A stretch of 64,000 bases of DNA from Apostichopus japonicus (Eukaryota; Echinodermata; Holothuroidea; Aspidochirotida; Stichopodidae): NCBI RefSeq assembly GCF_037975245.1, contig NC_092581.1:18157303-18221302 (forward strand), written 5' to 3'. Of this stretch, positions 1 through 12,700 are shown piece after piece (position 1 is the first letter of the stretch; the number at the start of each line of letters is the position of its first letter). The position numbers and the translations under genes are program-made. The notes beneath the pieces were generated by a model. The model ran no database searches, was not told where the DNA came from, and was given only the letters and a program-made list of their open reading frames with translations.

Positions 1-571
1 GACCGGCAAACAGAGGACAATACAGCGTGGTACACGAGCTCCGAGTAATAAGCTGCAGAAAGGAATAGATATAAGGTGATTCAGATAGTTAACAGGGGTG
101 GTGAAAGTTTGATGGGGAGGATGTACATGTAATTCACATCTGAAGCAGATGGTACCATGAGCTGACAGAACCATCATCTGGCCAAGTGCATCTCTTCTCA
201 TGTTGCGTAAAATATTTCATGAAACCAACCAGACACGATTTCATGAAATGTTTCAACTCATGTAAATAAAAGATCATCAGTACTTCCACATATCTTACTA
301 TTTTATATCAATAAAACTTTTCAAAAAATATAGGGTTCAGATGCTCTAACTCATTCCTGGACTAATAGAAATGTCCAGTTTTAGACAGTACAATGTCATT
401 TCTGAATGTGGGAGGGGAGGGGGAGGGGGAGGGGACAATGGCAGTAAAAGGTTTGTTTAAGTTTGAAAATGAGTAAACCTTACTATACTTTCAAGCACAT
501 TTGACCCTGAATACTTAACAACCTTAATTTCACATTATTAAACCAGCAATCTGCAGATGTTTGTGACTTAC
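1..571 (-). other. Dynein intron after exon 16
   Basis: No exon is recognised in this stretch. It holds a purine-rich GGGAGG run at about 411-436. The next dynein exon is presumably left of the window. Confidence 0.5.
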
Positions 572-719
572 TCAGAAGTTCGGATATGAGCACATTTTCA
601 CCGCTCCTGGGTTCACTGCTGACTGTCTCACCACTCCTGGGGGTGAACAAAGCCACTTTTGGAGTAGACCGTCTGGAGGATGCAGACAGGGTGTGACTCA
701 CATTGGAGACAGGTTTCTT
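572..719 (-). CDS. Dynein heavy chain exon 16 (Ser-rich; last in window)
   Basis: A 148-nt exon encodes KKPVSNVSHTLSASSRRSTP and a repeated PRSGE motif, then ISELL with one base left over. DNAH5 also has a variable, low-complexity stretch here, so the position is plausible. It is the last exon I can find before the left edge. Confidence 0.65.
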
Positions 720-3700
720 CTGCAAATAAAAGATACAACCCTGGGCATAGGCCTAATTAATCACTCTCCTTTAATTGCGTAACAAGAATTCAATCGGTGT
801 AGGCAGGATAGAGTCAAGGAAGAAAAGATGCAGCAGCTGCAAAATCATTTGCAGCAAAGCTGCAGCATTATCAGACAATAATGAGTTTCTCTGCAGATCA
901 GCATGCCTATGCCTATTGTGTAAAATATGTGGAGCATAGAAGATGATGTTCTTTGTGTGGAGACTCGAAGAAAATGATATAAACAAGCAAAATTTATCTT
1001 TTGTCTCTCTATTGTGGTTCCAGAATATCACTTGGTTTATTAGCCAGTGATTAGTGCTTTCAAAGAAATATCAGTATAAGCATACGAATAAGAATAAGGA
1101 CGGTGGAGCACACAGCAACAAAGTGAAACGGTGTTCATTCAAATATCGATGGCTAGTACAGATCAAGACACTAGTTAATTCTTGGTTAAAATAATGACGA
1201 AACAGCGAGGATGTTCGAATAGACCCTTCCTGTCTGCAAGTGGCATGGATTTGTGGAAAAGGCAAGAAAGTTATGCAAGAGGTAGAACACTACCATTAGG
1301 CATGATTCCTAAACGAAGAACACCTTTCATTACCAAGATAGTACCTGCGTGACTTTCGTAGAACAATGGAAATAATTTACATGATCCATCACATTTGCAA
1401 ACTGACTGCCCTGATGCTGTAGTCTCCTCAGCTTCCTACTATTGACCAAACAGCTTTCTGAATTTGAGAGATATTTTTGGCAATACATTCAACATATCTC
1501 CTACTAACATTTGCTCATAACCAACATGATCATCTGAGAATAGATTCCATGGTGATCAACTTTGTGACCGAGGTTTTTGAAATAATGAAAAACATACAGA
1601 ATATGTGTTTTCTATTAATTAGGCAAAGCTATGACTGTGAATGTTGTTGCAACAGTATCTTCAATATGCCTACTAAAACTTCCTTAATCACAAGAAAATG
1701 ATTGCATTTTGATAAATTTGGTAGCTCTTTCAAGAATAATGAAAACCAACGAGAAATTTAATTTATCTTGGTTAGTCAAAGCTGTGAGTATGAAAGGTAT
1801 TGGTACAGTATGCTGAACATACTTACTAAACCTTGTTGATAACCAGCATTACCATATGAGAATGAATTCCATTCTGAAGAATTTGCAACAGACATTTTTT
1901 TTCCTTTTAGAGTAATGTAGGTTAAGGAGAACCTGGGAGAATCTTACCGATCCCAAAAGAATGTTAACGACTTCGTGGACAGCTTCTTGAATCTCTTCCA
2001 CCAGTCTTTTAAGCTGCTCCGATCTAACATTAACTCCTTCCACCAGATTCACAGAGAAATCACTAGGAGGCTACCGAGAAATACAACAAAAAAAGAAGAA
2101 AAAAATATTTGAATGAAACTGGGATTTCTTTGTAACAAAAACAAGATGAAAAAGCAACAGTAATTGCAAAAATTTGTTTTGACTGCTCTCTGCTTGCTAC
2201 AAAAATGATCTTGTAAACTATACCATCGCAGACACTGCCCTCTAGAAATGACGTGAAATGGTATTTTACAACATGACTGTCCCTACAGATAGATATATTT
2301 AAGGGGAGGAGGAGGTGCCGTTATGTAAAGATGGAAGGCGATACTAGCTTTGGATGAAACCCAAAGTTAAAAGGGTGGCAAAAAAAAATATATCTCAGAA
2401 ATCAGAGAAATTCAATTAAATGATGCATGACTGAGAAGGATGCACGAATAAAAAGCAAGTATTTACATCAACTTACCCAAGATCTCTCAAATGCTGCATT
2501 CATGTCAAACAGAAAGAGCTCCCTCAGTGCTTTCAATTTCGACTCTATCTTGGTATCGATGACATGATTGACCAATGAAACGGTTTCTCTCAGTTTGGCA
2601 TTAGCTACGGAAATACAAAATGGCAGTTATTTAAATCTCGTCAATAAGTTCAGATTTATATAAAACATTTTGAAGAAGAAAAATATAGAAAAGAGTGACA
2701 AAATTAATACGAATTGCTATCACTCACAATGAAATAACAAAGTTTAAATCAATACCGTAGACCTCATCAAAATTCCCAAATAAAGTTTGCAATAGATAGA
2801 AAGAGAGACATAAATTTTTACGATACAATGAAATTGGGGTATTTCCTTATTTTATATTGTTGTCACAGTTAATAACAAAATCAACAAAGGCTCTTATATC
2901 AATAATGTACAAATTAAAATATCAATTCAATTCACCTGCATGAGCCTGGTGTAAAAATGCATCAATATTCATAGAATTCCAGGCAATCGAAGTCAAGCCT
3001 GGCTGGAGAGCCTGGTGAACTTGACCGATGTGAGACGCAAAGAGACTTTGGACCGGCGTTCTGATGTCGTCTCGAATTTGACCCAACTCCTGAAGGCAGA
3101 GCTGAAGGTGGTCGTTATACTTCTTAAATCTCTGCTCCTGCAAGAAATTTAAAAAAAATATTGAACATTATGTGCATTTTGGAGGTAGGGGTGGAGGGTG
3201 GGAGGAGGTTTATTATTGATAGATTTACAACTAATTTGAAGACTCAACAAGTTTACTGATTTTTGTTAAAGTATTGGTTAAGTAAAATAACGAAAGTTAC
3301 CTGTTTGGATATTACTATTGCCGCTTGTGGGACCTCAATCTGCAGTCTGTGCATCCACCGACATTCTTGCATAAGCTGAAGAATTCTGCAAAATATAAAA
3401 TTTGATGGGAAGATTAGCTTTTCTGAATATTAAAATTAATATGTAATTCCATTTCTATAAACCGTAAAACTTGCATCTCTGGATGCAATTACTGTAAATC
3501 CTACCTCCCTCCACAGCCCCACCCCTTTCTTCTCAAAACTTCTAAGCCTACCCAGGCCTCTGTCTATAACTGAACTAAATTTCATCTCTGGATGCCATAA
3601 CGATAAATCCTATCACCTTTCTGAGTCCCCACCCTGTCCTTCTCAAAAACTCAAAAAACTCAAAAACTACCTCAGCCTCTCTCTATAAGTGAAGTCAGAG

Positions 3701-6700
3701 CTGGCGGTATTGCCAACAAGCAACTTCAGTGTACTGTCCACTCCATAATGTTGCAGTATGAATTTTGATAGAATATCAATCATATTAAACTATACCAGTA
3801 CACCATCATATCTCACTAAGGAACCTACAATTTTATATTTAAAATATTAAAAATAATAAAAATAATTTAAAAAATATATTTAAAATATAAAAAATATTTA
3901 AAATTTTCTTACCTTTCATCAACATTCACCAGGACCTCACTGGTCTCTGGGTTGACTGCTAATATCGGTGATCTCAGTCCGACTTTAGCCAAGTCAATTT
4001 GTGATTTCCACTGGTTCAACCACAAACTCTCGAAAGTCACCAAGGCAGTCGCGATGCGATTATAGAATTTGACGATGCGCAAGTAATCTCGTAAATGACT
4101 GACGGCTCGATTGTCTCGGAAGACTTTCATCGGTTCTTCGATCTGTTGGAGGAGCTGACGTGACCAGTGCACTGACCCTGCGACCTGAGGAGCGTTCCTA
4201 ACCAACGGAGGGTCACTCTGGGGAGAAAAAAATTTATTTGGACCAATTTTACAAAACATCATTTCTTTAGAATTTTTCTTTTATTAAGTCCATGCAGTGT
4301 AAGGTAAATTAACATGGACAATTTTGTCATTTTAGTGTGTATAAATCATATCAATAATTATTAAAGAAGTTAAAGCATGTCATTGACTGTGCTTACCTTA
4401 TGCTGCTCATACATATCTTTGACAGCTTCTAGATCGCTCTCATATATTATGAAAATATCTACATATTTGTCTGAAACCACTCTCTTCATTCCTTGACGAT
4501 GCATCACAGGGTCAAACCTGAACAAAGAACACACCCAAAGACAAGAAAAGAAAAGAGAGAAAAGGTGATCAGTCAGTAACAAAAACTTGGGGCATTCAAC
4601 GAAAGGATTAAAGGGTTCAGAAATCTTGCTATATTTTTTTGTGAGGTTAGTTTGAACATTTACAGTTGGCATGTACAAATATCAAAGTTAAATAATCAAT
4701 CTGACAATAAATGGTTTTAATGTTGATAAAGTGACTGATGTCATGGGCAACCTCAAAGGTTAGTTTGCTTGTCCATTGAGACATTTTTTTGTTGCTTAAA
4801 GCAGGTGGACATCAAAATTAAGTTCTAACCTTAATACGAGGCTGAATTTAAGAAGTTTGCTGGCTGTACAATGGACTATGTGCACCATCTCTTAAGATTA
4901 TCCATCTTCATTTACTGCAAATACATTTCTTGTCCCTCAAATAACATATAAAGTAGTTGTTGTCCAAGAGTAGACCAATGGGTAACCCTTTAAAATCAGC
5001 CTGTTAGTAACTTAAATAAGCCAGGTAAGAGAATGCTAGGGCATTTGCTTCAAACCTCTGTGATGTATTGCACATTCAAAGGCCCCAAACCTCCCCACCC
5101 ACCCCCCTCAAATTGCTAACTAGCTCCATTCCCCCCCCCCTAAATTCTGAAAGTAAATGTTATCATCAAATGATTATTTCTCAAGGCTAAATGTTTTGTT
5201 AACCAAACCAAGAGCTTGGTTTACCTTGTAAGGACATTAAGTGCTTCATGTGTTTTCATCTTTCTCAGGAAGATTGCATGAATGTAAGCACAGAGATACA
5301 TCTCCAGCTGTTGGACCGTAGTCAGAAACTCCTGATAGACAAAATCAAACTTGTCTTTGTCTGAGCTCTCGACGTCTAACATAATGGCCGTGGTCACATT
5401 CTCCGAGAGCAGCTTCCTGATGGTGTGAATGTGATCGGTGATGATAGAGGTCAAGCTGGGACCTTCTCTGTCACCCTTTAAGTCATTGTAAAGCTTCTCT
5501 GTTGAACAAAAGAAAGAAGAAGAACATTCAAAGAAGACAAGCAAACAGAATTCCTTATAAATATGAATGTTAAGTTATGGCTCAAGGGTCAAAAACAGTT
5601 ATAGGCTACGTATACCTGTGAAATTGGGTCATTTGTTAAGACGGCAAAGAGTTTGTGTTTAGACAATTGTCACCCAGATTTACTGTTGAGAACAATAATG
5701 GGTAACATCGCAAACATTTCCATTAAAGAGAAGTACTCATACCCATCCCAATTCTCAATCCCAATCCTCACTCAACTGACCAGGGTGCTGAGTTGACATA
5801 ACCGATGAAATGTGCTGACATAGTACACAGGTGTTTATGTCATAAATTGTGAAGATTTATAAGTGATGTGATACATGTTGAATTCGAATGCTAACTCTAT
5901 TTTTCTCTCCTCCTCTCTCTCTTCTCTCTCTCTTTCGTCTCTTAAAACTTTACATACCCTGATATGTGTAAACAAGTGATGCTAACCTCAGGAAAAATAG
6001 TGTCTCCTCGTAACTATACTAGAGATATTAAAAAAGTTCACTGTTGCTTGAAATGAACTTTCAACTTACTCAGAAGCAATGCATTCTGGGAAGAAAGTCC
6101 AGTAGTCGTGCTAACCAAGTCATGCACTTCATCAGCATGATAAGTAACATCACTAACGCTCTGATCATCAGCGAGTATGCTGCCCTCTGTTTTATCCTCC
6201 TTTTGGTCCGAGTCAGGGCCCAATTCTTCCTCTTCAGCAATCGGAGGAATACCAGACAAGTGAGAAAATGACGTCTTGACAGGGCTGAGGGGTGGTCTGG
6301 GGTCAAGCGGGGAGCTCACTGGTAAATTGAAAGGAAACTTAATAAGACATGAACAAGTACATTTCATTCCCTTTGAGTGATGTACAGTCCCAAGATGCAA
6401 ACAAGATTAAGTCTAAAAGCTTCAAAACTTAAAGATGGCACTTGAGTATTTTTAAATATTAAAGACAAACAATGGAAGTTCTACCTTGGTCCCCTTCACT
6501 CTGTACCGGCCCAGGAGTCACATTATCCAGGGGCTCATCGATGGACCCCTCATCCACTGCCAAATCATCTTTACGTGGACGAGGAAGGCCCTCTGCATTC
6601 TGGGCCAGTTTACCGTACTGGACCAATGTGTGAATGACTTCCAGTAATTGTCTCAGCCGAGAGCAGAACGTATCCAAATGACCAAAGAGAGACTCTTCGT

Positions 6701-9700
6701 CGGCAAAAGAAATGCCATGTTCTGATTCACCTGATAGATATGAGAAGAGCAGTGATATGTTTTAACCTCATTATAAGGAATGATTTAAAGTGATTTACAA
6801 ATTTATTTTATTTTAAGTTTACATCTTTCTTTCCCAAACAGAAGCCGTAACCACATTAGTTTTGGGTACTTACTAAAGATGGAAACTAACTGAGTTTACA
6901 TCTGCAGTTTTGTTATGTGATGAGAACTAAAACTTAAACCAAAAGTTATGTTTTTAAAGGATTTAATTTATTTTTAAAGAAAAGCGAAATATAAAACAAA
7001 TTTCATGTTCTTCCTGCCAACAGTGTAAATGTTTAACTTATCGATTTGATTGCAGTAATAGGCTATGCTATTGTGTCATTCAAATTTTAAACCTTAATGA
7101 AAATTGAAATGTTTTAATATGTCTAAAACCTCATTTTTTACCTGCGACTGAAGGTGTTTTTGATGCCTTGCCGTGTGAAGCCCCAACCCTAGCGAGTGAT
7201 CTGTTTTGTCTACTTGATGTCGGTGCACCCAGGGAGCTAATAGAAGGGAACGTCGTTAGGGTGTAAACACCTCCAAGGCTGTCTCGGACATTACGAACCA
7301 TATCTTTGTATGCACCCTGTGTGAAACAAAACATGGACAGAGAAGGAAATAAAGAACAAAAAAAGACACTTTTTTTACATTCATGAACAAAGTCAGCTTT
7401 TAATCTTCTTAGGGTAGGGGGAGAGGCATTCTAGGCATGCTAGGAGCATGCTAAGAGTATAGCATGCATCATGAAAAAATAATTAAGACCTTTATTAAAT
7501 CTTTTTGGGATTTGATATAATGCTAGGGAGAGTAAGTTATAACAGTCATGTTGCTATACCATCCAGTTCATAAAAAAAATTCTGGGCTATATTATGTAAA
7601 CTTTTTTTGCTGATGAGGTTATAGGTTTTGTTTTGTTCCCATACATAGTAAGTTGAAAAGAAATGCAAAAGCATATTTAGTTCACCATATAAAGATATAT
7701 ATATATATATATAGATATATACATATCTGCCATTTCTATACAAATGTTTTAGTCTTTAAGAACTTGCCAACTTTTCTTCCAAGCTTCAGCAAAGCAAGAC
7801 GATGAAAGTCTAGAGTTCTAATATGTGATTTTTAGAAAACTATTATTACAAAGTCATGTCTACATATGTAAATGCCAGATGCAGGTTGTGTGTTTTACGA
7901 AACACTGGGCTACAATAAAAAAGCTATCAAACATGTTATGAATCGTAATGAATTTCAAAGCAAAGTTTTATATATCTCAACTGTAAATAATCGAAAACTC
8001 ACATAAAGTTGAACACAAGCTTTCAGTTTTCCAAAGAGGGATTCATCTTCTGAGACGTCTTTGTTATCTTTCCTTCGGCTTGCTCTTGTTTTACTAGGTT
8101 GACCTTCGCTGCTGTTAACTTTAGTTCGAATCTCTTCAAAGAGTACCTTCCAGAGAATATCTTCCTGGTTCAGAGAGAATGTATCTCTCTGAATATATCC
8201 TTTACAGGCGTTTACAATCTGGTTGGTGATCTGAATGCAGAAATAATAAATCAGTAGTGAAAAGTTGAGCTTTAGGATATCCCTTATCGTGAGAACAGTA
8301 GTTTTATGCATTACTAGCCTACTTGGTATATTCTATATTAACAACAACTATGTAACATTCTTGTATATTGCAAACAGCCACCAATCACATGTATCAATGA
8401 AACATGATGGTAATATGTTAATATCCCTAATATGTAGCCTACAAGTTGATCATAGCTTAAGCCTTTTTGTCCTCCTCTTAACAAAAAAGGAAAAAGAAAT
8501 AGAGCACACCTTTACAAACAGTAGTCCCAAATATCCACTGCGAGCATAGAATCGTGAAATGGAGTCCATCTGTTTGACATTATTCATGAGACCAGGGAGG
8601 GCGCTGTTCAACATGGTGGTGGGCGTGGCTCCATTGTACAGCTGTTCAAAGTACCTTCTCAGTGATTCCAGGTACTTAACCTTATCTTTGGTCTCATTGG
8701 CTGCATCAGTTATGCTGTAGAAAGGGGAAGGGGAGGGGGAACACATGGTAATTAATGTTCTCACAGAGAGCCCAATAAAATTATTCTCATTAGTAAGATC
8801 AAGTGACTTATTTCAGGTATACATTGCAGTTAATTTAAGTACCTTAGTTTAACTTGTTTGGAGCAGTTAATTTGTACCGTAGCTTAACTTGCAACATATA
8901 TCTCAAGTAAAAATTGCCTCATTCCATCAATTGTCTTTTAATTTTCAAGAAACAGAGACATCATTGGCAAGAACAGTGCTAGAGCCAAATTAATTATCCT
9001 AAATGAGTTTTTATACCTTCTAAAATTTCTTACAATTTCCTATATTTTGTCTTCTGGTTCCTATTTTGCCATATTTGTCCTTTCTTTACTACTATGCATA
9101 TTCTTGTCATTCCCTCTACTTCTTCAATTCATAAAAACAAACCAATAGAGAGGATGACCATGGAGCAGAAGAAGAAGAAGAGGGCGAGCTAGTTTAAGTA
9201 ATGCAAAGGACAAGGTGTTCATTCCGAATGTGCTTGAAAAGTATCAACAAATTTAGTTTATAAATTTATAAAATCACTGCATACTACAGTTACTGTATGA
9301 TGTGGAGAGCAGTCCAATGCCTAAGAAAGGCTTTTAGTAACAAATGTATCCAAGCTAAATGTTCCTCTGATTAAGATATTCTGGGTGTAGCCAAGAGTTG
9401 ACAGTACGGTACAAATAAATAACAAACGATCAACATTTACCTAGCATCGATGGCTTTCCATTTCTTGAGCACTTTTGACTTGGTAGTGATGAGCACACCA
9501 ATCACCATCTTGCATTCCTTTCCCTTCAGCTGTTCCATGATGCTGGACAACATTCTCTGACGACGACGCCATCGGTCCAACTCGGAGAGTGGTCCAGAGG
9601 TAGGGTCCATGAACCTTGCAAATATAGATCAGAGATTAGTATTCCATCCAAATTTGAATTTAATCTTGTTCTTACCTTAGAAAAAGCCACAGCTATAGCT

Positions 9701-12700
9701 CTTCTTCAAAGGGAAGTTAAAAAGTTATAAATGAGTCATCCTCAAGTTAATCAACACAATATTACTTCTTGGTAATGGAATGTAGATTATACAGCATCAT
9801 GAATGACTGTGCAAGTAGAATTCAGAACTCTCCTCCCACTCCCACCTCCCCTCTCTCTGCCACCTCCCCCTCCCTCTCCCCTGCCACCTCCCCTCCCACC
9901 CGAACCCCACCTGACCATAGGTGCTAGCCCTGCCATTAATCACTAGTAACAGGTGTCTATTTAATATACATCAAGAACAATATTTGTAAAAAAAAAACTG
10001 TTTTACACTTATGCTTTTAACCTGTTCCATTATCAGCAATGGCTGGCTTTAAAGTGTGAAAGTTTTAAGCTAGACAAACTAAAGCTGCAAAAGTAAATGT
10101 TAAAGAATCTACACCAAGCTCCTAGACACTTATATTTAAATACAAAATCAGGACATTTTCCTTTAACGATAGAGAATGATTGCTGATAATTGATTATTGT
10201 TGTTCTCTATGTACCTTTCATCTCCTCCATCTGCAAGGGCATTATCAATGGTGCTGATCCACTCGTTAACCAATGCCTCGTACTCAGTAATAATACCCTG
10301 ATCGTAGGAGGTAGTTCGGTGTTTACTGAATTCATGGCTCACTAAATTATCTGGTCTTCTTAGAACCTGAACAACAAGAGTAACAGAACATGATGGTGTT
10401 TTATTAACAAATTTTATAGACTCGATTTACATGTTATACTTTTCAAATTTTGCATACAAATTTTTTTATTTTGTTAATGCATTTTACAAGTCTGAAAAAC
10501 AACTATTAAATTGATGGAAAAACACTTTATGAGTTTCCAATAGCCAATACCATACATCAAATAGGTCTTGGGCTATTAAATTGCATCACTATTATATACA
10601 TCCGATCTCCAAGATTTTCCAACTTCTAATACTGTCCTTTCAAAATCCTTACTTACATGTCACTTAAAAGTTGAAGTATTAAAGTATGCCCAGAAGATTA
10701 ATGAAAACAAATACTTATATATATAAATTTGTAAATAACATATTATTACTGTGTAAGGTCATTCTTTTTGAAAAGGAAAACTGGAACAAGATATATATAT
10801 CCAATTCTGCCAAGACTGACTTAATTCACTGAATTTCAAACAATATTTCTAAAAAGTAAAAATCTTATTCCAAACAAACTTACCCTTTTGTGTTAAGTGA
10901 CAAATGAAAGTAAAAGTGACCATAATGAATGAACCAATAATGTAAACATTCTTTTATGGTGTGACAAATGACTAGTTTGAAGAACAAATTTTAAGAACAA
11001 CAAGTAATGACAAATTTTATGAAAAACGTTTCACTTGGTCGACGGACCTACTCACTAGTATAAATCATGTGTGCTCATTATCTTAACTCTGCATTCAGTG
11101 TTACTACCAAGTAGGCTATATGAACATTAATATTAAGCAAAATGTTTAGGAGGGAATCTATAAGGAGACACAATTACAGTTTGATACTTTGTATACTACA
11201 TCATGCAAAGCTGTTTAATGGATCTGCACAGACATGTCTCCACATGTTTCCACAACAACAACAAGTCGTTAGATAACACATAAGGACAATTAGAACAAAG
11301 TGGAATAAAAATCAAACAATGTACTGCACAGGTAATAAACTGACAATAGGAGTAGTATACAGTACAGACAGAATGGTGACTATCACCGTGACAAAGGAAA
11401 TAGATTCTACATCTCTGAACCTAATTCAGGGAAGTTTCCAACTAAAGACATGCATGCTTGATTAACAGGACTGGATCAAATTAACAACAATAAAAAAACA
11501 GAAACAAAAAATAACCTACTTTTCTAATTAATTAAGCTATAAATGTAAAAACAAAATACACTTACTTAATGCTATTGTTTCTGATATAAGTAGAAGTTAT
11601 ACCCAAAGCACACTCTTCAGAAAACGTCCAGGACTAGTCTTGAGTTAATTTGGTGTTAAAATCAATTTTACATATAAAAAAATTTTAAAGTGTAAATTCA
11701 AAAAAACTTAGAACTAATTTATATCCTCATTTTAGTACCACATTACATCTAGGAATATGACTGATTAGTATAAATCTCATTCCTACAGCAGTACATCCAC
11801 AAAGAACTGTTTATATAACAGATTCTAGATCTTATAATACCACTGAGATATGCAGAAACAGAGTTCCTGACCTATAAAGTTGTATGTAGTCAAATATCCC
11901 CTTTAACTATCAGTACAGCATGTATTTATAGCAGTTTAGCTTGTACTGTAACACTTGAGCCCCAAGGAATTTCTTACCCTCCTACATTTCAGCACAACAA
12001 AAGGAGAGGAATACTTTCACTGTGGTATATCTGACCATGATATGACAGTCACAGAGAATAATGCTGCTATTGTGTTGAATGGATCACTGTACTGAATCCA
12101 AACAAATTGACTTACAGTACTTAAAGAGGTTGGGAGATCAAACTGAAAGGAGATGACAAATTTCAATAATATCGTTGGAATGCACAGACTTCAAAAAGAA
12201 AAATTATATAATTTTAAACAAGCCTGCAGTGTGATTTCTAGAAATAAAGATAATGGAGTACATGTACAGTATTGATCAGGGTGTATGGAATCAAGAACTG
12301 AAAGTATGGAATATATATGAGAAAAGCAAAATGAAAACTCGAAAGAACAAGAAAAATGGGAAACTACAGTTGCTAACGATTGGGTTATGCAAGATGCAAA
12401 GGAAAAGAACAAATAATATGTACACAGTTTGCTAAATGCTGCAAGATAAAACATTTATACTATTTATACTTTGTAAGAAATATGGTAGTACACTGAGTCA
12501 GCCACTATAGAAGAAACAAATTGAGCTCAGTGAACCAGCAAACAATAGTGGTAAATTGAAACTTGACTGAGGTGAAGGAGGGTAGGGTGTGGATGGGAGG
12601 GGAAGGCACTGAAGATCTTGAGCATGACCACAATGACAAGTAAAATATGTATTTTTGTTTAAATGATTCCTTAACAATTTCTGCAGCAGTATGATACCTT

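Larger units (their letters stand above)
720..10214 (-). other. Dynein introns 2 to 15 (non-coding parts)
   Basis: The spaces between exons in this range (longest 720-1947) are AT-rich. They hold simple repeats: a C run near 5,134, CT-rich tracts near 5,910 and 9,840-9,900, and a TA repeat near 7,694. I see no second gene and no large transposon, in contrast with the right three quarters of the window. Confidence 0.6.

Noticed and set aside
10597-10620. KLENLGDR in a minus frame within dynein intron 1, resembling the MRPS6 LENLGER motif
   Set aside because: Only seven to eight residues match, a stop lies directly upstream and the following residues do not fit MRPS6; likely chance.
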